DNA of 64,000 bases from Variovorax paradoxus B4 (GTDB taxonomy: Bacteria; Pseudomonadota; Gammaproteobacteria; Burkholderiales; Burkholderiaceae_C), in the NCBI RefSeq assembly GCF_000463015.1, contig NC_022247.1, forward strand, positions 1,364,001 to 1,428,000, written 5' to 3'. Position numbers and translations under genes: made by a program. Below the pieces are notes generated by a model. It saw only the letters and a program-made list of their open reading frames with translations. It was not told where the DNA came from and did not search any database. This document shows positions 43,450-50,782 of the stretch, piece by piece. The stretch's first letter is position 1; each line of letters begins with the position of its first letter.

Positions 43450-45049
43450 CCGTTCCCTTTCCCGTCGTTGCTTGCGCGGCGGGCGCGGGTGCCCCGGGCG
43501 ACAGGTCCAGGCAATGCGGATCGCGCGCTGCGCTGCCGGCGAATCGCCACACCGCGATGCGCTCGTTGAACGCGACCAGCTGCGCGCGGCCCAGCCATGG
43601 GTTCGCGAGCTGCGCGTTGTTGGGCCCCACCAGCCAGCTCGTGCGCGGGCTGCAGAGCGTAGTCGCCAATTGCGTCCGCTCGATGAGCGTGGCGGCCGCG
43701 CGCGCGGGGTCGAAGCGGGCCGCGTCCAACAGTTCCTTGCGCCAGTTGTCGCGGCCTTCGTCGCCGGCCGCCTTCCAGCCGCCCGAGACGAGCACCGGGT
43801 TGCGCAGCCGCCAGTAGAACGGCAGTTCGTACGTGTAGCTGTCCAGCATCGCGACCTGGTCGCCGGGCGACGCGGCCAGGTCCGCCGGAAGCCGCAGCCG
43901 GGCGCCGGGCGGTGTCACATAGACCACGATCGCCACCATGCAGGTCACGCACACGGCCGCAGCCGCGAGGGTCATGGTGCGCAGCCTGGGCAGCAGCGCT
44001 TCCAGCGGCCGGCCCGCCAGCACGCGCTGCGCGATCAGGTACGCCAGCGGCGGCAGCGCCGGCAGGACATAGCCGATCAGCTTGGAGCGCGGCATCGAGA
44101 AGAAGGTCACGATGACCGCGAGCCATATCCACATCAGCCAGTCGACATCGGAGAGCCGGCGTCCTGCAGGCTGCGCCTCCTTGCGCCGCGGCACGAGAAG
44201 CCAGCCGAACCAGGGCAGCGTGAGGCCCGCCATCACCGGCAGGTAGAACCAGAAGGGATGCTCGTTGTTGAAGCCCGAGGAGGCAAAGCGCCGGAAGTGC
44301 TGCGTGATCACGAAGTAATCGAAGAATTCCGGGTATCTCATCTGCATCGCGACGAACCACGGGCCGGCCACGGCGAGCAGCACCGCCCATCCCGGCAGCC
44401 AGGCGGCCAGACGCAGCGCGGCGGTCTTGCGGGTGACCGCGCACCAGGCCAGCAGCACCCCCACCGGCAGCACCGCGCCGATCAGCCCCTTGGCGAGCAG
44501 CCCGGCCGCGGCGAGCAGGTAGGCGCCCGCCAGCATCGCGCGCCAGGGCTCGTCGCGCTCCCTGGCCAGCACGGCGCCGGCGGCCAGCAGCACCGTGCCC
44601 GTGATGCAGCCGGCCACCAGCATGTCGAGGTTTGCGAACTGCGCACCCAGGAAGAAGAAGGGCGTGGTCACGAGCACCACGGTGGACAGCAGTGCGAGCC
44701 GCACCGTCGACCAGCGGCGCAGGAAGAGGAACAGCGTGGCGGCCGCCACGACCGCACCCAGGATGGAAGGCAGCCGGGCCGCCCATTCGACGGGGCCCGC
44801 CAGTGCCATCGCGCCGGCGCCGATCCAGTAGAAGAGCGGCGGCTTGTGGAAAAAGGGCAGGCCGTCGAGCCGCGGCACCAGCCAGTCGCCGGAATACAGC
44901 ATCTGCAGCGCGACGCCGGCATAGCGCCCCTCGTCGGGCGCCATCAGCGGACGGACCCAGGCGGTGGCCGTGAGCCAGGCGAAGAGGGCCGCGACGAGCC
45001 ACAGCGGCCGGGTCGACTTCCACCCTGCGGTGTTGCCGGAACGCTTCAT
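43436..45049 (-). CDS. ArnT-like glycosyltransferase (GT39/GT83 family)
   Basis: A 537-residue integral membrane transferase that moves a sugar from a polyprenyl phosphate donor, probably to lipid A in the periplasm. The first periplasmic loop has the catalytic-type MAPDEGRYAGVALQML with Asp-Glu, then DGLPFFHKPPLFYWI with the conserved KPPL. About eleven helices follow (SILGAVVAAATLFLFL and others), and SMPRSKLIGYVLPALPPLAY matches the ArnT/PMT pattern. The C-terminal 150 residues are soluble. Its ATG at 45049 overlaps the GT2 stop (ATGA). Confidence 0.9.
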   Translation of the reverse strand: MKRSGNTAGWKSTRPLWLVAALFAWLTATAWVRPLMAPDEGRYAGVALQMLYSGDWLVPRLDGLPFFHKPPLFYWIGAGAMALAGPVEWAARLPSILGAVVAAATLFLFLRRWSTVRLALLSTVVLVTTPFFFLGAQFANLDMLVAGCITGTVLLAAGAVLARERDEPWRAMLAGAYLLAAAGLLAKGLIGAVLPVGVLLAWCAVTRKTAALRLAAWLPGWAVLLAVAGPWFVAMQMRYPEFFDYFVITQHFRRFASSGFNNEHPFWFYLPVMAGLTLPWFGWLLVPRRKEAQPAGRRLSDVDWLMWIWLAVIVTFFSMPRSKLIGYVLPALPPLAYLIAQRVLAGRPLEALLPRLRTMTLAAAAVCVTCMVAIVVYVTPPGARLRLPADLAASPGDQVAMLDSYTYELPFYWRLRNPVLVSGGWKAAGDEGRDNWRKELLDAARFDPARAAATLIERTQLATTLCSPRTSWLVGPNNAQLANPWLGRAQLVAFNERIAVWRFAGSAARDPHCLDLSPGAPAPAAQATTGKGTDGND

Positions 45050-46068
45050 GGCTTGTCGGCCTCGAGCCCGACGCCGCTGGCGCAGCGGACCACGTAGAGC
45101 GGTCGGCCCTTGACCTCCTCGTAGATGCGGGCCACGTATTCGCCCACGATGCCGGTGAAGATCATCTGCACGCCGATGAAGAACATCAGGCTGACGACGA
45201 TCGTGGCCCACCCCGAGACCGAGTTGCCGAACATCAGGTGATCGAGGATCACGTAGGCGCCGTACGACAGCGCGAGTACGGCGAACAGCAGGCCCACCAG
45301 GCTGACCATGCGCAGCGGCCAGGTGGTGAACGCGGTGAGCCCGTCGATGGCAAGGCTCAGCAGCCGCCGGGCGTTGAAGGTGCTGGTGCCTTCGGCGCGC
45401 GGCTCGGGCGTGTAGGGCATTGCCACGGCCCTGAAGCCGACCCACGCGTACAGGCCTTTCATGAAGCGGCTGCGCTCGGGCAGGCTCATCAGCGCGTCGA
45501 CCACCTTCCTGTCCATCAGCCGGAAGTCGCCCGCATCCTTCGGCACGACGAAACGGTCCGAGGAATTGAGGAGCTTGTAGAAAAGCCGGCTTCCGATCTG
45601 CTTGAGCCGGCTCTCGTCGCTGCGCTGCTGTCGCACCGCATACACCACCTCCGCGCCGGCCTTCCACTGGGCGAGCATCGCGTGGATGAGCGATGGCGAA
45701 TGCTGCAGGTCGCCGTCCAGCACGATCACCGCGTCGCCGGCGGCGGCGGCCAGGCCGGCGGTGAGCGCAGCCTCCTTGCCGAAGTTGCGCGACAGCGAGA
45801 TGCACCGGAAGCCAGGCAGCTCGCACCAGGCTTGCGCCACGGCGGCGGTGTCGTCGGTGCTGCCGTCGTCCACGACGATGATCTCCCAGCGCATTCGCGT
45901 GCTCCAGAGCACGTCTTCGAGCAGGGGCAGCAGCTGCCGCAGGTTGGCGGCCTCGTTGAAGCACGGAATCACGCAGGAAATGCTGCTTTCCTTCGCGTCC
46001 GGCGCGTCCTGCGCACCCGGCATGCCGGCGGCGGAAGCCGCGGGTTTCACGGCGGTCGAAGAGATCAT
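45046..46068 (-). CDS. ArnC/GtrB-like polyprenyl-phosphate glycosyltransferase (GT2)
   Basis: A 340-residue GT2 enzyme that loads a sugar onto undecaprenyl phosphate. GT-A motifs: ISCVIPCFNEAANLRQLLP, IIVVDDGSTDDT, AVIVLDGDLQHSP (DxD-like) and a QXXRW-region equivalent in MKGLYAWVGFRAVAMPY. Two C-terminal helices (MVSLVGLLFAVLALSYGAYV and GWATIVVSLMFFIGVQMIF) and the end LYVVR place it with ArnC/GtrB/DPM1-like proteins. It would supply the donor for the ArnT-like enzyme. It overlaps the PAP2 gene by four bases. Confidence 0.93.
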   Translation of the reverse strand: MISSTAVKPAASAAGMPGAQDAPDAKESSISCVIPCFNEAANLRQLLPLLEDVLWSTRMRWEIIVVDDGSTDDTAAVAQAWCELPGFRCISLSRNFGKEAALTAGLAAAAGDAVIVLDGDLQHSPSLIHAMLAQWKAGAEVVYAVRQQRSDESRLKQIGSRLFYKLLNSSDRFVVPKDAGDFRLMDRKVVDALMSLPERSRFMKGLYAWVGFRAVAMPYTPEPRAEGTSTFNARRLLSLAIDGLTAFTTWPLRMVSLVGLLFAVLALSYGAYVILDHLMFGNSVSGWATIVVSLMFFIGVQMIFTGIVGEYVARIYEEVKGRPLYVVRCASGVGLEADKP

Positions 46069-46649
46069 GAGGGTCTCCAGAGCGAATGAGCCGTGTTCTG
46101 GTCGCCGGATGCGCGGCCGGCTCGCGGCATGGCGGCATGCACGCACCGTTGCGCGATGGCCAGCGCGCCGGCAATCACGCCAGCCAGCAGCAGGCCCGCA
46201 ACGATGTCGAGCGGGAAATGAACACCCGCGTAGATGCGCGCCCACCCCGTGGCGGCGGCCAGCGCGAGCAGCGCCACGCCCAGCCTGCGCAGGCCGGGGC
46301 GCAGCAGGAACGCCAGCGCCACCAGGAACATGACGGCCGCGTGCGTGCTGGGCAGCCCGCCGCGTCCCGCGTGTTCGATGTAGGCCGGCGCCAGGCCCAG
46401 CACGAAGGGCCGCGGCGTGTTGAGCGGCAGCGCGATCGCATGCGACACCAGCGATGTCACGCCCGCCATCGCCGCGACGATGCACAGGTAGACGCGGTCG
46501 GCACGACGCCGCCACAGGGCCGCGACGAGGATGGCCCCGCAGAGCCAGCTGCCCCAGAGCGCCAGCGCCGATGCGGCGGAGAGAACCCACGGCGTGGGGT
46601 GGGAGCCGGCGGCGATCCAATGGAAGGCGGCAAGATTGAGCGCGTTCAT
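46065..46649 (-). CDS. PAP2-family phosphatase (undecaprenyl- or lipid A-phosphatase type)
   Basis: A 194-residue membrane protein with all three PAP2 motifs: NTPRPFV (motif 1 RP), LPSTHAAVMF (motif 2, with Thr where PSGH is usual) and ARIYAGVHFPLDIVAG (motif 3 with R, H and D). Likely dephosphorylates undecaprenyl pyrophosphate or lipid A. First gene of the four-gene operon; the ATG at 46649 was chosen as the start of the first amphipathic helix, with an upstream frame to 46697 rejected because it lacks hydrophobic character. Confidence 0.88.
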   Translation of the reverse strand: MNALNLAAFHWIAAGSHPTPWVLSAASALALWGSWLCGAILVAALWRRRADRVYLCIVAAMAGVTSLVSHAIALPLNTPRPFVLGLAPAYIEHAGRGGLPSTHAAVMFLVALAFLLRPGLRRLGVALLALAAATGWARIYAGVHFPLDIVAGLLLAGVIAGALAIAQRCVHAAMPRAGRASGDQNTAHSLWRPS

Positions 46650-46794
46650 GGGGCCACCCCCGCGGACGCAAGGGGGCGCCGGATGCGGCGCACACAACAG
46701 GAAACTGAGAACATGGCAGGAACCTTTGGACGGAACTGAGAGGCCCGCGCGCAGGGCAGCGGGAGGCGTCGCGGCGCGCAGGGCGTCGCGGTTC

Positions 46795-47244
46795 TCAGAT
46801 CCCCAAAGGAGGGGCAGCCGTCGGTGGCAGCCGCCGCCAGGGTTCCGCGGCGGGCGGCGCGCCGCTGTGGTGCGGCACGCGCTCGGGTATTTCGCGCTCG
46901 GCGGGGGCGCTCAGGCGGACCAGCACCACCACCAGGGGCAGCAGCGCGAGAATCATCGCCAGGAGGTTGCCCAGCGCAAGGTGCAGGGCATGGGGGTGAT
47001 CGATGCTGGCCCAGGTCTGCGCGAAGATCGTGGTCTCCCTGTCGGCGGAATGGTCGGCGCGGGCGTCGACCTCGAACTGGGTGGTCTCGCTGGCGCTGCG
47101 CACCCTCAGTTGCGGCTCGTCTTCCAGGCCGTCGCACCGGAAATGAACCGCAATGAAGGGCTGCAGAAGAATCAGCACGATGCCCGCCACGCACCGCAAT
47201 CTGTGGTGCGCCTCGGCAAATTGACGCAAGCGTGCGAACAGCAT
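46795..47244 (-). CDS. Hypothetical membrane protein before the lipid modification operon
   Basis: A 149-residue protein with an N-terminal helix (CVAGIVLILLQPFIAVHF), a polar periplasmic-type loop of about 60 residues rich in His, Asp and Glu, a second helix (NLLAMILALLPLVVVLVRL) and a Pro-rich cytoplasmic tail. I do not recognise a family. It lies 145 bases before the PAP2 gene on the same strand and could be part of the same transcript. Codon pattern and membrane topology make it likely real, not certain. Confidence 0.55.
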   Translation of the reverse strand: MLFARLRQFAEAHHRLRCVAGIVLILLQPFIAVHFRCDGLEDEPQLRVRSASETTQFEVDARADHSADRETTIFAQTWASIDHPHALHLALGNLLAMILALLPLVVVLVRLSAPAEREIPERVPHHSGAPPAAEPWRRLPPTAAPPLGI

Positions 47245-47331
47245 GCGTGAATGCTAGTTTCGCCGTGTGAACGGAACCTGAGCGGGCCCGTCAGCGTCCC
47301 GCAAGGTAGCGCCGCAGGCGCGTGCGGAGAC

Positions 47332-47892
47332 CTACAGCAGGAACGGAATGAAGCGCCGGGTGCCGCGCATGTACTCGCGGTAGGCATCGCCGAAGTGCGC
47401 GATGCATTCCTTCTCGTCACGCAGCGCCGTCAGGAACAGCAGCACCGTGGCGGCCAGCACCAGTGCCAGCGTGAGCCAGGTGAACTGCTTCAGGAAGGCG
47501 CCCCAGGCCAGCAGCATCAGTGCCGTGTACATCGGGTGGCGAATGTAGCGGAAGGCGCCGGTGGAAACGATGGAAGAAGTCTTCTCGAAACCGTAAAGCG
47601 CCGGATCGTCGCTGCGCGCCTCGGTCGGCTTGCCGTGAGCCTTGAGCAGCTTCACCGCATGGATCGGCAGCCAGATCGACAGCGCGAAGAACACGCAGGA
47701 GAGCAGCTGGGTGAACGACAGCGGATCGACATGCCACACCGGCAGGTTCACGATGATCAGCACCAGCATGCATTCCCACGCGAAGAAGCGGTAGAAACCA
47801 TGCGAGCCGGGCTGGCGCAGCGGGCCGCGCGAGACGTACAGCAGCGCGGCTGTGCCGGCGACAAAAAGGAAGATCTGGAACCAGAGAAGCAT
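47332..47892 (-). CDS. Isoprenylcysteine/phospholipid methyltransferase-like membrane protein
   Basis: A 186-residue membrane protein with about five helices. The C-terminal motif GAFRYIRHPMYTALMLLAWG, then RDEKECIAHFGDAYREYMRG, is the SAM-binding signature of the ICMT/PEMT-like (DUF1295/NnrU-related) methyltransferases, where RHP-x-Y and E-x-x-x-x-x-x-G-x-x-Y residues contact the cofactor. The substrate in bacteria is generally unknown. It stands alone between the hypothetical gene and paaZ. Confidence 0.85.
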   Translation of the reverse strand: MLLWFQIFLFVAGTAALLYVSRGPLRQPGSHGFYRFFAWECMLVLIIVNLPVWHVDPLSFTQLLSCVFFALSIWLPIHAVKLLKAHGKPTEARSDDPALYGFEKTSSIVSTGAFRYIRHPMYTALMLLAWGAFLKQFTWLTLALVLAATVLLFLTALRDEKECIAHFGDAYREYMRGTRRFIPFLL

Positions 47893-47965
47893 GGTGGCCG
47901 AATTTACACGGGCCGCCCGGCTTCAGCCAGAGATCGAAAACCCGCCGTCCCAGCGCGAGCTGGCA

Positions 47966-50017
47966 TCAGGTGGCGTGGGGTTTCTTGGAGACGAGGGTCA
48001 GGATATCGTAGCTTGCGACCAGCTCGCCGTCCTGGTTCGTCACCTCCACATCCCAGGCCACCACGCCCTGGCCCTGGCCGCTCGCATCCTTCTTGTTGCG
48101 GTCGATCTTGCGCTTGCAGGTCAGGCGCGCCCGGATGGTGTCGCCGATGCCCACGGGCTTCACGAAGCGCAGCGTGTCGAGGCCGTAGTTGGCAAGCACC
48201 GGACCCGGCGCGGGCGACACGAACAGACCCGCCGCGGCCGAAAGCACGAAGTAGCCATGCGCGATGCGCTTGCCGAAAGGCGACTCCTTGGCCGCCACTT
48301 CGTCGAAGTGCATGTAGAAATAGTCGCCCGAGATACCGCCGAAGGCGACGATGTCGGCCTCGCCGACGGTGCGGCGGTGCGTGAGCAGCGAATCGCCGAT
48401 GCGCAGGTCCTCGAAGTGGCGGCGGAACGGGTGCACCTCGCTCTCGCGCACGGCCGCGCCGCGCACGTGTTCGCCGGTGATCGCGGCCAGCATGGTGGGT
48501 GAGCCCTGCACCGCGGCGCGCTGCAGGTAGTGCTTCACGGCGCGCAGCCCGCCGAGCTCCTCGCCGCCGCCCGCGCGGCCCGGGCCGCCATGCTTGAGCT
48601 GCGGCAGCGGCGAGCCGTGGCCGGTCGATTCGGCGGCTGCCTCGCGATCGAGCACCAGCAGGCGGCCGTGCCAGGCGGCGGCCACCGGAATGGCCCTGGC
48701 CGCGATGGCCGGGTCGCGCGTGACCAGCGTCCCGACGAGGCTGCCGCGGCCGCGTGCGGCGAGCGCCAGCGCTTCGTCGATGCCGTCATAAGGCATCAGC
48801 GTGCTGACGGGGCCGAAGGCCTCGACATCGTGTGCGGCGTCGTGCTCGAGGGGCTTGCGGCTCAAGAGCAGCGTGGGCGCGAAGAAGGCGCCTTCGGCCA
48901 CGCCGTCGCCCACGGGCGAAAAGCCGTCGCGCTCGCCGTAGACCAGCTCGGCCCCTTGCAGCAGCGTCGCCACGCGTTCGGCCACGTCGGCCTTCTGGGC
49001 CTGCGAGGCGAGGGCGCCCATGCGCACCTCTTCGCGCGACGGATCGCCGATGACGGTCTTGGCAAGCCGCGCGCGCAGGCGTTCGGCGACCGCATCCAGG
49101 TGCTGGCGCGGCACGATCGCGCGGCGGATCGCGGTGCACTTCTGGCCGGCCTTGATGGTCATCTCGCGCGCCACTTCCTTCACGAAGAGGTCGAACTCCT
49201 CGTCGTCGGGCGTCACGTCGGGCGCGAGGATCGCGCAGTTGAGCGAATCGGCCTCGGCGTTGAACGGAATCGACTGGCGCACCAGGTTCGGATGCACGCG
49301 CAGCCTGGCGGCAGTGTCGGCCGAGCCGGTGAAGGTGACCACATCGGCCCCTTCGAGCCGGTCGAGCAGGTCGCCCGTGCCGCCGATCACCAGCTGCAGG
49401 CTGCCTTCGGGCAGGATGCCCGACTGCACGATGAGCCGCACCAGCGCTTCGGTGAGGTAGCTGGTGGCCGTGGCCGGCTTGCCGATGCAGGGCATGCCCG
49501 CGAGGAAGCTGGGCGCGAACTTCTCGAGCAGGCCCCACACCGGAAAGTTGAAGGCGTTGATGTGCACCGCCACGCCGCCGCGCGGCACCAGGATGTGCGT
49601 GCCCGCGAAGCCGCCCTTCTTGCCGAGCGCAAAGGCCGGGCCTTCGTGCACCAGGTTGCCCGAGGGCAGCTCGTTGCTGCCGATGCCGGCATAGGCGCTC
49701 AGCGTACCGGCGCCGCCTTCGATGTCGATCCAGCTGTCGGCGCGGGTCGCACCCGTGTGGGCCGAGACCGCGTAGAGCGTTTCCTTGTGGGCGGCGAGGT
49801 ACTTGGCCAGCGCCTTCAGCCGCTCGGAGCGCTGCTGGAAGTCGAGCGCCATCAGCGCGGGCAGGCCGACGCGGCGCGCGTGGTTGAGTGCCTCGGCAAA
49901 GTCGATGGCTTCGGCATGCGTGCTGGCCACGGGCTGGCCGTTGACGGCGCTGCGCAGCTGCTGCGCGCTCTGCTGGCCGATCCAGCGGCCGGCGATGTAG
50001 CTTTGAAGGGTGGTCAT
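47966..50017 (-). CDS. paaZ: Bifunctional oxepin-CoA hydrolase / 3-oxo-5,6-dehydrosuberyl-CoA semialdehyde dehydrogenase
   Basis: PaaZ opens the oxepin ring and oxidises the resulting aldehyde. The 683-residue protein has an N-terminal aldehyde dehydrogenase domain (about 1-520): YIAGRWIGQQ, NFPVWGLLEKFAPSFLAGMP, TFTGSADTAARL and the catalytic Cys in AGQKCTAIRRA. The C-terminal MaoC-like hydratase domain (about 545-683) has YMHFDEVAAKESPFGKRIAH with the Asp and His pair. Both active sites look intact. It is the last gene of the minus-strand paa transcript. The ATG at 50017 begins the ALDH domain. Confidence 0.95.
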   Translation of the reverse strand: MTTLQSYIAGRWIGQQSAQQLRSAVNGQPVASTHAEAIDFAEALNHARRVGLPALMALDFQQRSERLKALAKYLAAHKETLYAVSAHTGATRADSWIDIEGGAGTLSAYAGIGSNELPSGNLVHEGPAFALGKKGGFAGTHILVPRGGVAVHINAFNFPVWGLLEKFAPSFLAGMPCIGKPATATSYLTEALVRLIVQSGILPEGSLQLVIGGTGDLLDRLEGADVVTFTGSADTAARLRVHPNLVRQSIPFNAEADSLNCAILAPDVTPDDEEFDLFVKEVAREMTIKAGQKCTAIRRAIVPRQHLDAVAERLRARLAKTVIGDPSREEVRMGALASQAQKADVAERVATLLQGAELVYGERDGFSPVGDGVAEGAFFAPTLLLSRKPLEHDAAHDVEAFGPVSTLMPYDGIDEALALAARGRGSLVGTLVTRDPAIAARAIPVAAAWHGRLLVLDREAAAESTGHGSPLPQLKHGGPGRAGGGEELGGLRAVKHYLQRAAVQGSPTMLAAITGEHVRGAAVRESEVHPFRRHFEDLRIGDSLLTHRRTVGEADIVAFGGISGDYFYMHFDEVAAKESPFGKRIAHGYFVLSAAAGLFVSPAPGPVLANYGLDTLRFVKPVGIGDTIRARLTCKRKIDRNKKDASGQGQGVVAWDVEVTNQDGELVASYDILTLVSKKPHAT

Positions 50018-50050
50018 GAGGGTTTCCGGAAGGGGAGGGAGCAAGGCGGG

Positions 50051-50782
50051 TCAGTGCTTGTTGCCGATACCCAGGTAGGTGTCGATGATTCTTTGGTCGT
50101 GCATCAAGTCGCGTGCATTGCCTTCGAGCGCGACGGCGCCCATCTCGAGCACATAGGCCCGGTCGGCCACCTGCAATGCGGCGCGTGCGTTCTGCTCCAC
50201 CAGCAGCACCGAGACGCCATGGCTTCGCAGTTGCGAGACCACGCGCAGCACTTCGCGCACCACCAGCGGCGCCAGGCCGAGCGAGGGTTCGTCGAGCATC
50301 AGCAGCCGCGGGCGTGCCATCAGTGCGCGGCCGATGGCCAGCATCTGGCGTTCGCCGCCGGAGAGCGTCGATGCCAGTTGCGGACGCCGTTCACGCAGGC
50401 GCGGAAAGATCTCGAACACTTCTTCCATGCGCGCGCGCTGGTCGCGCTTGCCCTTGCGCCACTGGTAGAAGCCGCCGAGCAGCAGGTTGTCTTCGACCGA
50501 CATCTCGCCGAACAGCTCGCGCCGCTCCGGCACCAGCGCCACGCCGCGCGCCACCATGGTCTCGACGCTGGGGCGTGCGATGCGCTCGCCATGCAGCGCG
50601 AGGCTTCCGGTGGAGGCCAAGAGCCCCATTGCCGCGCACAGCAGCGTGGTCTTGCCCGCGCCGTTGGGGCCGATCACGGTGACGATCTCGCCCTCGTTCA
50701 CGTGCAGGCGCACGCTGTGCACCGCTTCGACACTGCGGTAGGCGACGCAGAAGCCGTCGAGTTGAAGGACAGACGTGCTCAT
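50051..50782 (-). CDS. Branched-chain amino-acid-type ABC transporter ATPase (LivF-like)
   Basis: A 243-residue ATPase of the HAAT family. Walker A is IGPNGAGKTTLL, signature STLSGGERQMLAIGRAL, Walker B LLMLDEPSLGLAPL and H-loop LLVEQNARAAL; the LivF trademark VPERRELFGEMSVEDNL is present. Its start overlaps the fused livM-livG gene by four bases. Located inside the phenylacetate operon, it probably energises uptake of phenylacetate or a related aromatic acid (inference). Confidence 0.94.
   Translation of the reverse strand: MSTSVLQLDGFCVAYRSVEAVHSVRLHVNEGEIVTVIGPNGAGKTTLLCAAMGLLASTGSLALHGERIARPSVETMVARGVALVPERRELFGEMSVEDNLLLGGFYQWRKGKRDQRARMEEVFEIFPRLRERRPQLASTLSGGERQMLAIGRALMARPRLLMLDEPSLGLAPLVVREVLRVVSQLRSHGVSVLLVEQNARAALQVADRAYVLEMGAVALEGNARDLMHDQRIIDTYLGIGNKH

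Noticed and set aside
43079..45097. A 672-codon plus-strand frame opposite the ArnT-like gene
   Set aside because: Gln/His/Arg-rich with no recognisable motif; it is the antisense shadow of a clear membrane transferase.
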